64,000 nt of DNA. Source: a virus. This document shows, piece after piece, positions 28,722 through 36,658 of this stretch. Position 1 is the stretch's first letter. Every line of letters starts with the position of its first letter. Where the stretch lies: IMG/VR virus record IMGVR_UViG_3300047546_001263, positions 1-64,000 of that record; one strand, written 5' to 3'. A model generated the notes under the pieces. It made no database searches, had not been told where the DNA came from, and saw only the letters and a program-made list of their open reading frames with translations. Position numbers and translations under genes: made by a program.

Positions 28722-31622
28722 TTATGCAAATTCTTCAGGTCCGCCACCACAAGATACACAAGAGTAATCACATGGTCCTACTTGAGCTTGACATCCATAT
28801 CCACAATCACAGTTATAATATCCTCCTGTTGGTGGTGGTATGTAAATTGGGGCTGCTTGTGGTGCTGGGGTATTTCCACAGAAGAACATACAATCTGCAA
28901 AAGAAGTAAATTCTCCTGCTCCTGGGTTAGAATAACAGTTTCCATTTCCATCACATGACCAGTCGTAAGTTACTACTGGAGCTGCTGTAGGTGAAGCTGT
29001 CGGACTAGCTGTTGGACTAGCTGTAGGAGCTGGATATGGAGCTGGTGTTACAGGAGCGGCTGTAGGGCTAGCTGTCGGACTAGGAGTCGGAGCGGCTGTA
29101 GGGCTAGCAGTTGGCGCTGGTGTAACTGGTGCTGCTGTAGGAGCTGCTGTAGGAGCTGGTGTTACAGGAGCGGCAGTAGGTGCAGCTGTTGGTGCCGGAG
29201 TCACAGGAGCGGCAGTAGGTGCAGCTGTTGGTGCCGGAGTCACAGGAGCTGCTGTAGGTGCACTGGTTGGGCTAGCTGTAACTGGAGCTGGATATACCGG
29301 ACTAGGTGTAGTTGGAGCTGCTGTAGGAGCTGCCGTTGGACTAGCTGTAGGTGAAGGAGTTACAGGAGCTGGAGTAACTGGTGCTGGAGTAACTGGTGCT
29401 GGAGTTACAGGAGCGGCTGTTGGAGCTGCTGTTGGTTCAGCAGTCGGACTAGGTGTAACTGGTGCTGCTGTAGGTTCTGAAGTCACAATTGGACTAGGTG
29501 TTACAGGAGATCCTCCACCTCCTTCAAATCCGGCTGGTGCAGGGTTAAATCCTCCGCATGAACCTAAACATTCATTATAGGTATAGCTACCAACTCCTGG
29601 TCCCATATAAACACAGCTACCGTTTATACAGTCATAATCAAATGATGAAAATGGTGCTGAAATCGGAGCTGAAACTGGTGCTGCTGTTGGTTCAGCAGTC
29701 GGACTAGGAGTTGGACTAGGTGTTACCGGTGAAGGATATACTGGGCTAGGTGTTACCGGTGATGGAGTAACTGGTGCTGCTGTAGGTGCTGCTGTAGGAG
29801 AAGCTGTCGGACTAGGAGTCGATACCGGAGCTGGATATCCAGGGGCAGGTGTTACTGGTGCTGGTGTTACTGGACTAGGAGTCGGTGCGGCTGTTGGTGA
29901 AGCTGTAATTGCAACACAATATTGACTACATTCTTGTAATGTACTATAAGATCCTGCTCCTGGTCCCATATAAGTACATTGACCATCTACGCAATCCCAA
30001 TCAAAAGAAGAGGCTGTAGGACTTGGTACAACTGTTGGTTCAGGTGTTACAGGAGCTGCTGTCGGACTAGGAGTCGGACTAGGTGTTACTGGTGAAGCAT
30101 ATGAAGGACTAGATACCGGAGCCGATACTGGGCTAGGGGTTACTGGTGCTGGTGTTGTAGGAGCAGGTGTTACGTCAGTAGGGGCTGGAGTTGTAGGAGA
30201 TGGTGTTACTGGTGAAGCATATGAAGGACTAGATACCGGAGCCGATACCGGACTAGGGGTAGTAGGAGCTGGTGTAACTCCAGTAGGTGCTGGAGTTGTA
30301 GGAGATGATACCGGTGATACATAAGTAGGACTAGGTGTTACTGGTGATGGAGTAACTGGTGATGGAGTAACTGGTGATGGAGTAACTGGTGCTGGTGTTG
30401 GACTAACTATTAAACATCCACCATCAGTAGTACAAGTACCACCTTGTTCAAATATGTAAGCTCCACCTGTTACTTCTACACCTCCTTGAATAAAGACTGG
30501 GATATTATATGGAGAAGTTAAGCTTACGCAAATTCCAGCAGTATACGTACCGTCTCCATTATCCATAGTATCTAAACTATTGATTAACCGATCTGTTACT
30601 ATATCATCATAAGATGTTCTATATCTTACATATAAGTCATTCGGTACAGTACTGTATGTTATTGTATAGCAATTACCTGTAGGTAATACCGGAGCCGGTG
30701 TTGGACTAGGAGTCGGTGCAGCTGTCGGTGCTGCTGTAGGAGCTGGTGTTACTGGTGCAGCGGTAGGTTCAGCAGTTGGTGACGGAGTCACAGGAGCTGG
30801 TGTTACCGGAGCTGGTGTTACTGGAGCATTAGTTGGAGCAGCAGTAGGTTCTGCAGTCGGACTAGGAGTTACCGGTGCGGCAGTAGGTTCAGCAGTTGGT
30901 GACGGAGTCACAGGAGCTGCTGTTGGAGCATTAGTCGGTGCTGGTGTTGGACTAGGAGTAGGAGCTGTAGTAGGACTAGGAGTTGGTGCAGCAGTAGGAG
31001 CGCTAGTTGGTGCTGCTGTCGGGGCAGGGGTATTTAATAAAGCAATAAACTTAATATCACATTCTGCTCCTGTTATATCTAAGGTACAATCTCTTTCAAA
31101 TACAGCATATAAAGTATTAATACTACTACTATAAGGTACGTTAATTAAATGGTTGGTTGAATAAGTAGGAAAGTTAATATCAAATGCAGCAGCTCCTTGA
31201 GGGCGTGCTGAGTTCCATTTTCTACCTGTTACCCATTTCTTAAGTACAAAGCCTGCTGATCCGGTAGCTAAATAACTAGCAGACGGGTAAGGTTCATAAA
31301 TAAAAACTTTATTAGATCCAGAAATACCACCTTCGTATTGTTGTGCATATGAAGAAGTAAGTGCTGGACCTACTAATCTAACTGCTCCTGTTGGAAACAT
31401 TACTGCAGATCCGTCTGTGTCTGAACCTGTTACAAATGCATTGAAGTAGAAGCCCCATTTACCGCGAAAATAATCCATATCATCTTCGACTGTATAAAAG
31501 CCTTGTCTAGCTGGCCAGACATGTGAATGCAGACCCTGTAAATCATTTTCAACAAGAAAATCATTTAAGTGATCGTCAACATTTATTCCACTACCGGTAT
31601 TGGGGAACTGATAACTTGGCAT
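28722..31622 (-). CDS. Large Pro/Thr/Ala-repeat tail fibre with Cys modules
   Basis: 966 residues. The first ~200 residues are a globular head ([33 protein letters not shown]) typical of an attachment domain. The rest alternates long tracts of [18 protein letters not shown]-like repeats with small Cys domains: three of the type W/Y-x-C-x-(D/N)G-x-C-Y-x-GPG-x-x-Y...C...C near residues 560, 700 and 915, a ~95-residue one near 330-430, and a Cys-rich end ([18 protein letters not shown]). The repeat tracts are extended, rich in AP/SP/TP, and free of charged residues, like plant arabinogalactan proteins or mucins. TATTTATA at 31648-31655 precedes the ATG. Confidence 0.75.
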   Translation of the reverse strand: MPSYQFPNTGSGINVDDHLNDFLVENDLQGLHSHVWPARQGFYTVEDDMDYFRGKWGFYFNAFVTGSDTDGSAVMFPTGAVRLVGPALTSSYAQQYEGGISGSNKVFIYEPYPSASYLATGSAGFVLKKWVTGRKWNSARPQGAAAFDINFPTYSTNHLINVPYSSSINTLYAVFERDCTLDITGAECDIKFIALLNTPAPTAAPTSAPTAAPTPSPTTAPTPSPTPAPTNAPTAAPVTPSPTAEPTAAPVTPSPTAEPTAAPTNAPVTPAPVTPAPVTPSPTAEPTAAPVTPAPTAAPTAAPTPSPTPAPVLPTGNCYTITYSTVPNDLYVRYRTSYDDIVTDRLINSLDTMDNGDGTYTAGICVSLTSPYNIPVFIQGGVEVTGGAYIFEQGGTCTTDGGCLIVSPTPAPVTPSPVTPSPVTPSPVTPSPTYVSPVSSPTTPAPTGVTPAPTTPSPVSAPVSSPSYASPVTPSPTTPAPTDVTPAPTTPAPVTPSPVSAPVSSPSYASPVTPSPTPSPTAAPVTPEPTVVPSPTASSFDWDCVDGQCTYMGPGAGSYSTLQECSQYCVAITASPTAAPTPSPVTPAPVTPAPGYPAPVSTPSPTASPTAAPTAAPVTPSPVTPSPVYPSPVTPSPTPSPTAEPTAAPVSAPISAPFSSFDYDCINGSCVYMGPGVGSYTYNECLGSCGGFNPAPAGFEGGGGSPVTPSPIVTSEPTAAPVTPSPTAEPTAAPTAAPVTPAPVTPAPVTPAPVTPSPTASPTAAPTAAPTTPSPVYPAPVTASPTSAPTAAPVTPAPTAAPTAAPVTPAPTAAPTAAPVTPAPTAAPTAAPVTPAPTASPTAAPTPSPTASPTAAPVTPAPYPAPTASPTASPTASPTAAPVVTYDWSCDGNGNCYSNPGAGEFTSFADCMFFCGNTPAPQAAPIYIPPPTGGYYNCDCGYGCQAQVGPCDYSCVSCGGGPEEFA

Positions 31623-31659
31623 CTACCTATACTAATTAATTATATTTTATAAATAGCAA

Positions 31660-32631
31660 TTAAGACTCTATTTTACTTGCTATCCATTTATAAGTTTCAG
31701 TTAAACCTATATGTAGAGGTTGAGATGGTGCCCAACCTAACTTCTCTTTAATCAAAGTGTTGTCTGATGTTCTACCTCTCACTCCTTGTGGGCCTGGTAT
31801 ATTCTTAATTTCAATATTCTTATTTGCTAGACTAGCTACTAACTTAGCTAACCCGTTCATTGAGATAATCTCTTCTGATCCTATATTAATAGGTTCTTTA
31901 TAGTCCGAATTCATCAATCGTCGAACGCCTTCTACAGCTTCATCTATATAGAGGAACGAACGGGTTTGTAAACCATCACCCCACACTTCGATTTCGCCAT
32001 TTGTAGGGGTTTTAGCAACCTTGCGACATATTGCTGCTGGTGCTTTCTCTTTTCCTCCGTCAAATGTACCTTCTGGTCCAAATATATTATGGAAACGAGC
32101 GATTCGTATATCTATACCGTAGTTTCGGTTATAAGTTGCGTATAAACGTTCTGAAAATAGCTTTTCCCATCCATACTCTGAATCAGGTTGTGCTGGGTAA
32201 ACTGAATCTTCTTTGCAGTTTGGATTTTCAGGGTCTAACTGGTTATGCTCGTTATAAACACAAGCAGATGATGCATAGAATATCTTTTTAACGTTTTTCT
32301 TTTGTGCTTCGTTTAAAACGTTCAGATTTATTAACATAGAGTTGTGAACTACATCTGCATCATGATCTCCGGTGTTGATATAACCTGCTCCTCCCATATC
32401 TGCTGCTAATTGGTAAACCTCATCAAAAGGTTCTTGGAAAGGTGCGTACATTATAACTGATGTCTTCAAAGGATCTCGCAAATCAGCAATAACAAAGTCA
32501 TCTGCTGTTGAATCTGAGAAGTCTGGGTATTTAATATCTACTCCTCTCACCCAGTATCCTTCTGATTTTAATCTTGTAACTAAATGTGAACCGATAAAAC
32601 CACCGGCACCTAATACTAATGCTGTTTTCAT
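31660..32631 (-). CDS. GDP-mannose 3,5-epimerase-like (GDP-L-galactose forming)
   Basis: 323 residues, extended SDR. Landmarks match plant GDP-mannose 3,5-epimerase: GAGGFIGSHL (NAD binding), QLAADMGGAGYI, the catalytic SSACVYNE, YGWEK, ARFHNIFGPEGTFDGGKEKA followed by PAAICRK, GDGLQTRSFLYIDE, and PGPQGVRGRTSDN. The enzyme epimerises GDP-D-mannose at C3 and C5 to GDP-L-galactose (or GDP-L-gulose). L-galactose is L-fucose with a 6-OH, so the product could serve the fucosyltransferase-like domain at 36659-39412. It is encoded directly between the carbamoyltransferase and the large fibre gene. Confidence 0.85.
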   Translation of the reverse strand: MKTALVLGAGGFIGSHLVTRLKSEGYWVRGVDIKYPDFSDSTADDFVIADLRDPLKTSVIMYAPFQEPFDEVYQLAADMGGAGYINTGDHDADVVHNSMLINLNVLNEAQKKNVKKIFYASSACVYNEHNQLDPENPNCKEDSVYPAQPDSEYGWEKLFSERLYATYNRNYGIDIRIARFHNIFGPEGTFDGGKEKAPAAICRKVAKTPTNGEIEVWGDGLQTRSFLYIDEAVEGVRRLMNSDYKEPINIGSEEIISMNGLAKLVASLANKNIEIKNIPGPQGVRGRTSDNTLIKEKLGWAPSQPLHIGLTETYKWIASKIES

Positions 32632-32635
32632 TTTA

Positions 32636-34198
32636 TTATTTTTTAATATAGTAATCTTCTAATACTAATCCATCCATTTGTGTGTTATTCAACATCCAAA
32701 CTGCGTCTTTGTAGCTGTTTAGTATTGGCTTACCTCCTATATTAAAGGAAGTATTTAATAACACACCTACACCTGTTCTTTCATGTATTAAAGTTAATAA
32801 GTTGTAAAGGAATGGATTCTGTTCTTTAGTAACTGTCTGTACTCTAGCTGTTCCATCTACGTGAGTAACAGCTTTCAAGACATCTCTATACTCTTCTCTA
32901 ACTTTAGGACAAAAAGACATCCATCTAGACTCCTGATCGAATTCAAAATACTTGTTTACATCTTCTAGTCTAACCACTGGTGCGAAAGGTCTGTAGTATT
33001 CTCTATTTTTTACCTTAGCATTCAAAGTATCTTTCATACCCGGTAAGCAAGGATTGCATAAAATACTTCTGTTACCTAACGCTCGTGGTCCTACTTCTGA
33101 TCTACCTCTAACTACTCCTATTATTCTACCTTTTATAATCTCGTCTGCTAAAGCTTCAGTAACTTTTTCTGCTTTATAGCTTTGTACGTAGTCTTGAAGT
33201 TGAAACTTATCCCAAGCTTCCGGACCTGCGTATGTTGCATCAAAGGCTTCTTTAGGTTTAAGAAAATCTAACATAAACCCTAATGAAAGCCCACAGTCAC
33301 TTGGGTTTGGTGGTATAAAAGTCTTTGTTATGTTGTTTAATTTTGTATTATTAAGAATATTTAAACCACATCCTCCAGCGATTGCTAAATTATTATTAGC
33401 TTTTGCTATATCATCTTTACTTACTTCGAAAAAAATATCTTCAAATACTTTTTGAGAAGTAGCTGCTATATCTAACTCTAGTTGACCAGTAAGTTCATCT
33501 GGGAATCCTAAAGCTTCTTTCATTTTATTGTAATTAAACTCTCTTAATTCCCTAGTACCGTGGTGTCCTGTGTAAAACTCTCTCATAACAGGAATAAATT
33601 CTTCTCGAATATTTCCATATCCACATAATCCCATTAACTTACCTGCATAAACTAGGTAAGCTTTAACCCAATCTTCACGTTTAATAGAAGAACAATAATG
33701 TCCTATTTCAGCATACTTTTCTCCGATATTATAATCGTAATTCATCCAAGAAAATTTAACTCCTTCTTCTCTAGTAGCTGTATAAAAATTAAAACATCCA
33801 TCGTTTCCTCCGCCGTCGTATGTAATTATTACAGCTTCTTGTAGGTCTGATTGGTAAAAAGCTCCTGAAGCATGACCAAACTGGTGAAATACTTCTACTA
33901 ATTTCTTAGCATTAAAAAAAGATAAAAACTTACTTTCACTTCCTAAGTAGTTTATATAGGTACGGGTATCTTCTTGATTGCAAATTAAATGTTCGTATTC
34001 TTCTGCTCCGTACTTATCTTTAAAATACTTTAGAATATCTTTTATTACATTAAAAGGTTCGTGAGCAGGTAAATACCAAATTAAACCTCCGTTTTTGATA
34101 TTAGTGTAACGTTCTACTTCTAATACTTCTAGTATCTTCCCATCTTTAGCTAAAGTGAGAGAAGCGTTATGTCCTGAATATAGTGCTAAATTATACAT
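32636..34198 (-). CDS. O-carbamoyltransferase, NodU/TobZ family (divergent, copy 2)
   Basis: 520 residues. Family landmarks are YSGHNASLTLAKDG, the metal site H105-x3-H109 in HQFGHASGAFY, TYDGGGNDG, LVYAGKLMGLCGYG, AIAGGCGLNILNNT and the C-terminal EVGPRALGNRSILCNP and YYRPFAPVV. It carbamoylates a hydroxyl, most likely on a sugar. It is ~55-60% similar by eye to the 35110-36657 protein and clearly a duplicate, with the two flanking a glycosyltransferase gene (8-bp overlap). The canonical HHxxHA is HQFGHA here, so the metal ligation may differ slightly. Confidence 0.9.
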   Translation of the reverse strand: MYNLALYSGHNASLTLAKDGKILEVLEVERYTNIKNGGLIWYLPAHEPFNVIKDILKYFKDKYGAEEYEHLICNQEDTRTYINYLGSESKFLSFFNAKKLVEVFHQFGHASGAFYQSDLQEAVIITYDGGGNDGCFNFYTATREEGVKFSWMNYDYNIGEKYAEIGHYCSSIKREDWVKAYLVYAGKLMGLCGYGNIREEFIPVMREFYTGHHGTRELREFNYNKMKEALGFPDELTGQLELDIAATSQKVFEDIFFEVSKDDIAKANNNLAIAGGCGLNILNNTKLNNITKTFIPPNPSDCGLSLGFMLDFLKPKEAFDATYAGPEAWDKFQLQDYVQSYKAEKVTEALADEIIKGRIIGVVRGRSEVGPRALGNRSILCNPCLPGMKDTLNAKVKNREYYRPFAPVVRLEDVNKYFEFDQESRWMSFCPKVREEYRDVLKAVTHVDGTARVQTVTKEQNPFLYNLLTLIHERTGVGVLLNTSFNIGGKPILNSYKDAVWMLNNTQMDGLVLEDYYIKK

Positions 34199-35117
34199 TA
34201 ACTAGTTTTTTATTTATAAAATCAATACCTGCATAATCTGCGTATTGTTGTAATGTTCTCTGTGTTCCTAATCCGTACTTACCTAAATCTCCTCCTTCTA
34301 TTAACATCCTAAGCCTTTCTATTGCAGCTCTATGTCTTGTATGTGCCTCTATGCTAGGTGCTGTATTGTAGTGTTTTTTAGGTACTGCATTATGTGTTCT
34401 ATGCCATGCAACTATTTGCGAAGGTGTATATAAGTCATAACCGTGAGTATAAGACCTGATAGCTAAAGCAAACTCTTCCCCTGTATAATAGTGTTCTGGG
34501 TCTTGCTCAACCTTAACTACCCATTCACCGTCTGTAAATATAAAACCTCCGTATAATAATATAATACTTTTTGGCTGAAATCCAATGTTTATTTCATTTT
34601 CGTATCCCCCATAGTTAGGCCAGTATTCTGCTGTTAAGCTTGCAATCTTAGGAATGTTCATTCTATCTAAATTATTAAAATGTCGATATGAATGATCTAC
34701 TCCAGTTTCATCATCTCTATGATAAGGTGGTGGTAAGAAAGATAGTAATGGTTTAATTCCTGTAGAAGCTAAAGCTTCGTAATCTTTTATAAGAATCTCA
34801 TCCCAATCTTGTATAAACCGAGTATGTGAATCTACCTGTAAACTATATTTCTCTCCATTATAGTTAGACTGTGCAATCTGTCTCGCCCAACATCCACCTT
34901 TTGATTCTTCATAAGGAAATTTTATAACTTTTAAATTATAAAAATCTACAAGATCGTCTATACAACTCTTTCCTGTTTTAACTTTATCGTCGTACTGAAG
35001 GCATACTGAGAAGTGCAAGTTTTCAGGGTACTTAGCAGTCCTTATACAGTCTAAGATTGTGAAACGTATTTCATAATCTAAGTAACTAGCAATAGCTATA
35101 AAAATTGTATTATCCAT
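34191..35117 (-). CDS. GT60-like hydroxyproline GlcNAc-transferase family glycosyltransferase
   Basis: 308 residues. The sequence follows the GlcNAc (Skp1-type) glycosyltransferase family: IFIAIASYLDYEIRFTILDC at the N-terminus, HFSVCLQYDDK, GGCWARQIAQ, then EKYSLQVDSHTRFIQDWDEI (residues 89-108), the metal-binding D-x-H site, and GGYENEINIGFQP and EFALAIRSYTHGYDLYTP later. In Dictyostelium, Gnt1 of this family adds GlcNAc to hydroxyproline of Skp1 after a prolyl-4-hydroxylase acts. Here a prolyl-4-hydroxylase-like gene is 4 kb upstream and the Pro-rich fibres are downstream. Donor and acceptor remain inferred. Confidence 0.78.
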   Translation of the reverse strand: MDNTIFIAIASYLDYEIRFTILDCIRTAKYPENLHFSVCLQYDDKVKTGKSCIDDLVDFYNLKVIKFPYEESKGGCWARQIAQSNYNGEKYSLQVDSHTRFIQDWDEILIKDYEALASTGIKPLLSFLPPPYHRDDETGVDHSYRHFNNLDRMNIPKIASLTAEYWPNYGGYENEINIGFQPKSIILLYGGFIFTDGEWVVKVEQDPEHYYTGEEFALAIRSYTHGYDLYTPSQIVAWHRTHNAVPKKHYNTAPSIEAHTRHRAAIERLRMLIEGGDLGKYGLGTQRTLQQYADYAGIDFINKKLVNV

Positions 35118-36657
35118 TCTTCTTAATATAATAGTCTTCTAATAAAAGAGCATCCATTTGTTTATTATCCAAAACCCAAAGTGCATCTTCATACGTATTC
35201 AGAATTGGTTTTCCTGCTATATTAAAAGATGTATTTAAAATTACTCCTATACCTTTTTGGTTATGCATTTCAGTCAACAAGTCGTATAGAAATTCATTTT
35301 GTTTTCTTGTAACCGTCTGTACTCTAGCAGTTCCGTCAACATGAGTAATAGCTTTTAAAATATCTTTATATTCGTCTTTAACTTCAGGACAAAAAGACAT
35401 CCATCTTGATTCTTTATCCCAGTTAAAGTACTTATTTACATCTTCTAATCTAACTACTGGTGCGAAAGGTCTGTAGTATTCCCGTCCTTTCACTTTAGCA
35501 TTTAGAGTATCTTTCATCTCTCCAATAGTTGGATCACATATGATACTTCTATTTCCTAAAGCTCTTGGACCGTGCTCTGATCTACCTCTAACTACACCAA
35601 CTATTTCTCCTTTTATTAATTTCTGAACTAGTTCTGCTATTTCAATCTTAGTACCTTTTCTCTCATAAAGTAATTTAGGAAGTAACTTTCTATCCCAAAC
35701 TTCCGGACCTAGATAAGTTGTGTCTACCGGTACGTGTGGTCTCATTTTACTACAAACTAACCCTACTGCTAATCCTGTATCGTTTGGATTAGGAGTCACA
35801 AAAGTCTCTCTCTTCAGAGCTAGTTTAGTGTTTAGTAGTATATTTAACCCACATCCTCCGGTAATAATAAGCGGTAAGTCGTTATGGAGTTCTAAGATAT
35901 TTCTTGTTTCTTCTTCAAATAACTGCTCAAAGACATACTGATTAGTTGCAGCTAAGTTCTTTGCATAGTTACCTTCATATCGTATCTGTTCCGATTCTAT
36001 GTTGAATATCTTCATAAAGCGAGTTAATGCTTCACTTATATTATCTGTTGTATTAGAAGCATAGAATTCTCGAAAAGGTTGTACTAAAGAATCATCTACT
36101 TTTCCAAAACCAGCTAATCCCATTAATTTTCCAGCATATACTAGATTACCTGTATAAATCCATTCTTGTTTTATATCTGAGATGAAGTGAGCAGGCATCA
36201 TATAAGAAACAGCGTAGTCTTTTTTACCTACGTATATCTTCTCTATAGGAGTTTCACTTCTTTTATCCCCTAAGTAAATGTTAAAGAAACCTTCGTCACT
36301 TCCTCCATCAAAAGAAATAATTAAAGCTTTTTCAAAGTTTGATTGGTATAGTCCGGAATATGCATGAGCTTCGTGATGAGGTAACCACTGGTAATTACCG
36401 GCTGGGAATATCTTCCACATCTCTTTATCTACCGAGTTGTATACTACATTATCGTATTTTTCTACTCCGTATTTTGTCTTAAAATAGTCTTTAATTTCTG
36501 TAAGTAGTTCAACTATATTCTCATGATGCCCCCAATAAAAAAAAGCAGCATTTTTTACATTTATTAATCGCTCTAACTCTACTACTTCTAAAACTTCTCC
36601 TTTGTAGGAAATAGCTAAGCTAGCATTATGCGACCCAAAAAAACCTAAATTAAACAT
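35110..36657 (-). CDS. O-carbamoyltransferase, NodU/TobZ family (divergent, copy 1)
   Basis: 515 residues. FFGSHNASLAISYKG, metal site HHEAHA (H94, H95, H98), SFDGGSDEGF, LVYAGKLMGLAGFG, ITGGCGLNILLNT and the C-terminal HGPRALGNRSIICDP and YYRPFAPVV define the family. The long identical run with copy 2 in the C-terminal domain (ESRWMSFCP, THVDGTARVQTVT, VILNTSFNI) shows a duplication. It overlaps the GT60-like gene by 8 bp and follows the tri-domain glycosyltransferase with one base between. A sugar added by these enzymes is the probable acceptor. Confidence 0.9.
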   Translation of the reverse strand: MFNLGFFGSHNASLAISYKGEVLEVVELERLINVKNAAFFYWGHHENIVELLTEIKDYFKTKYGVEKYDNVVYNSVDKEMWKIFPAGNYQWLPHHEAHAYSGLYQSNFEKALIISFDGGSDEGFFNIYLGDKRSETPIEKIYVGKKDYAVSYMMPAHFISDIKQEWIYTGNLVYAGKLMGLAGFGKVDDSLVQPFREFYASNTTDNISEALTRFMKIFNIESEQIRYEGNYAKNLAATNQYVFEQLFEEETRNILELHNDLPLIITGGCGLNILLNTKLALKRETFVTPNPNDTGLAVGLVCSKMRPHVPVDTTYLGPEVWDRKLLPKLLYERKGTKIEIAELVQKLIKGEIVGVVRGRSEHGPRALGNRSIICDPTIGEMKDTLNAKVKGREYYRPFAPVVRLEDVNKYFNWDKESRWMSFCPEVKDEYKDILKAITHVDGTARVQTVTRKQNEFLYDLLTEMHNQKGIGVILNTSFNIAGKPILNTYEDALWVLDNKQMDALLLEDYYIKKNG

Positions 36658-36658
36658 A

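Noticed and set aside
27100-31050. Regular short DNA repeats that could suggest a CRISPR array or satellite
   Set aside because: The repeats are in frame and encode Pro/Thr/Ala tracts. There are no constant-length spacers or cas genes.
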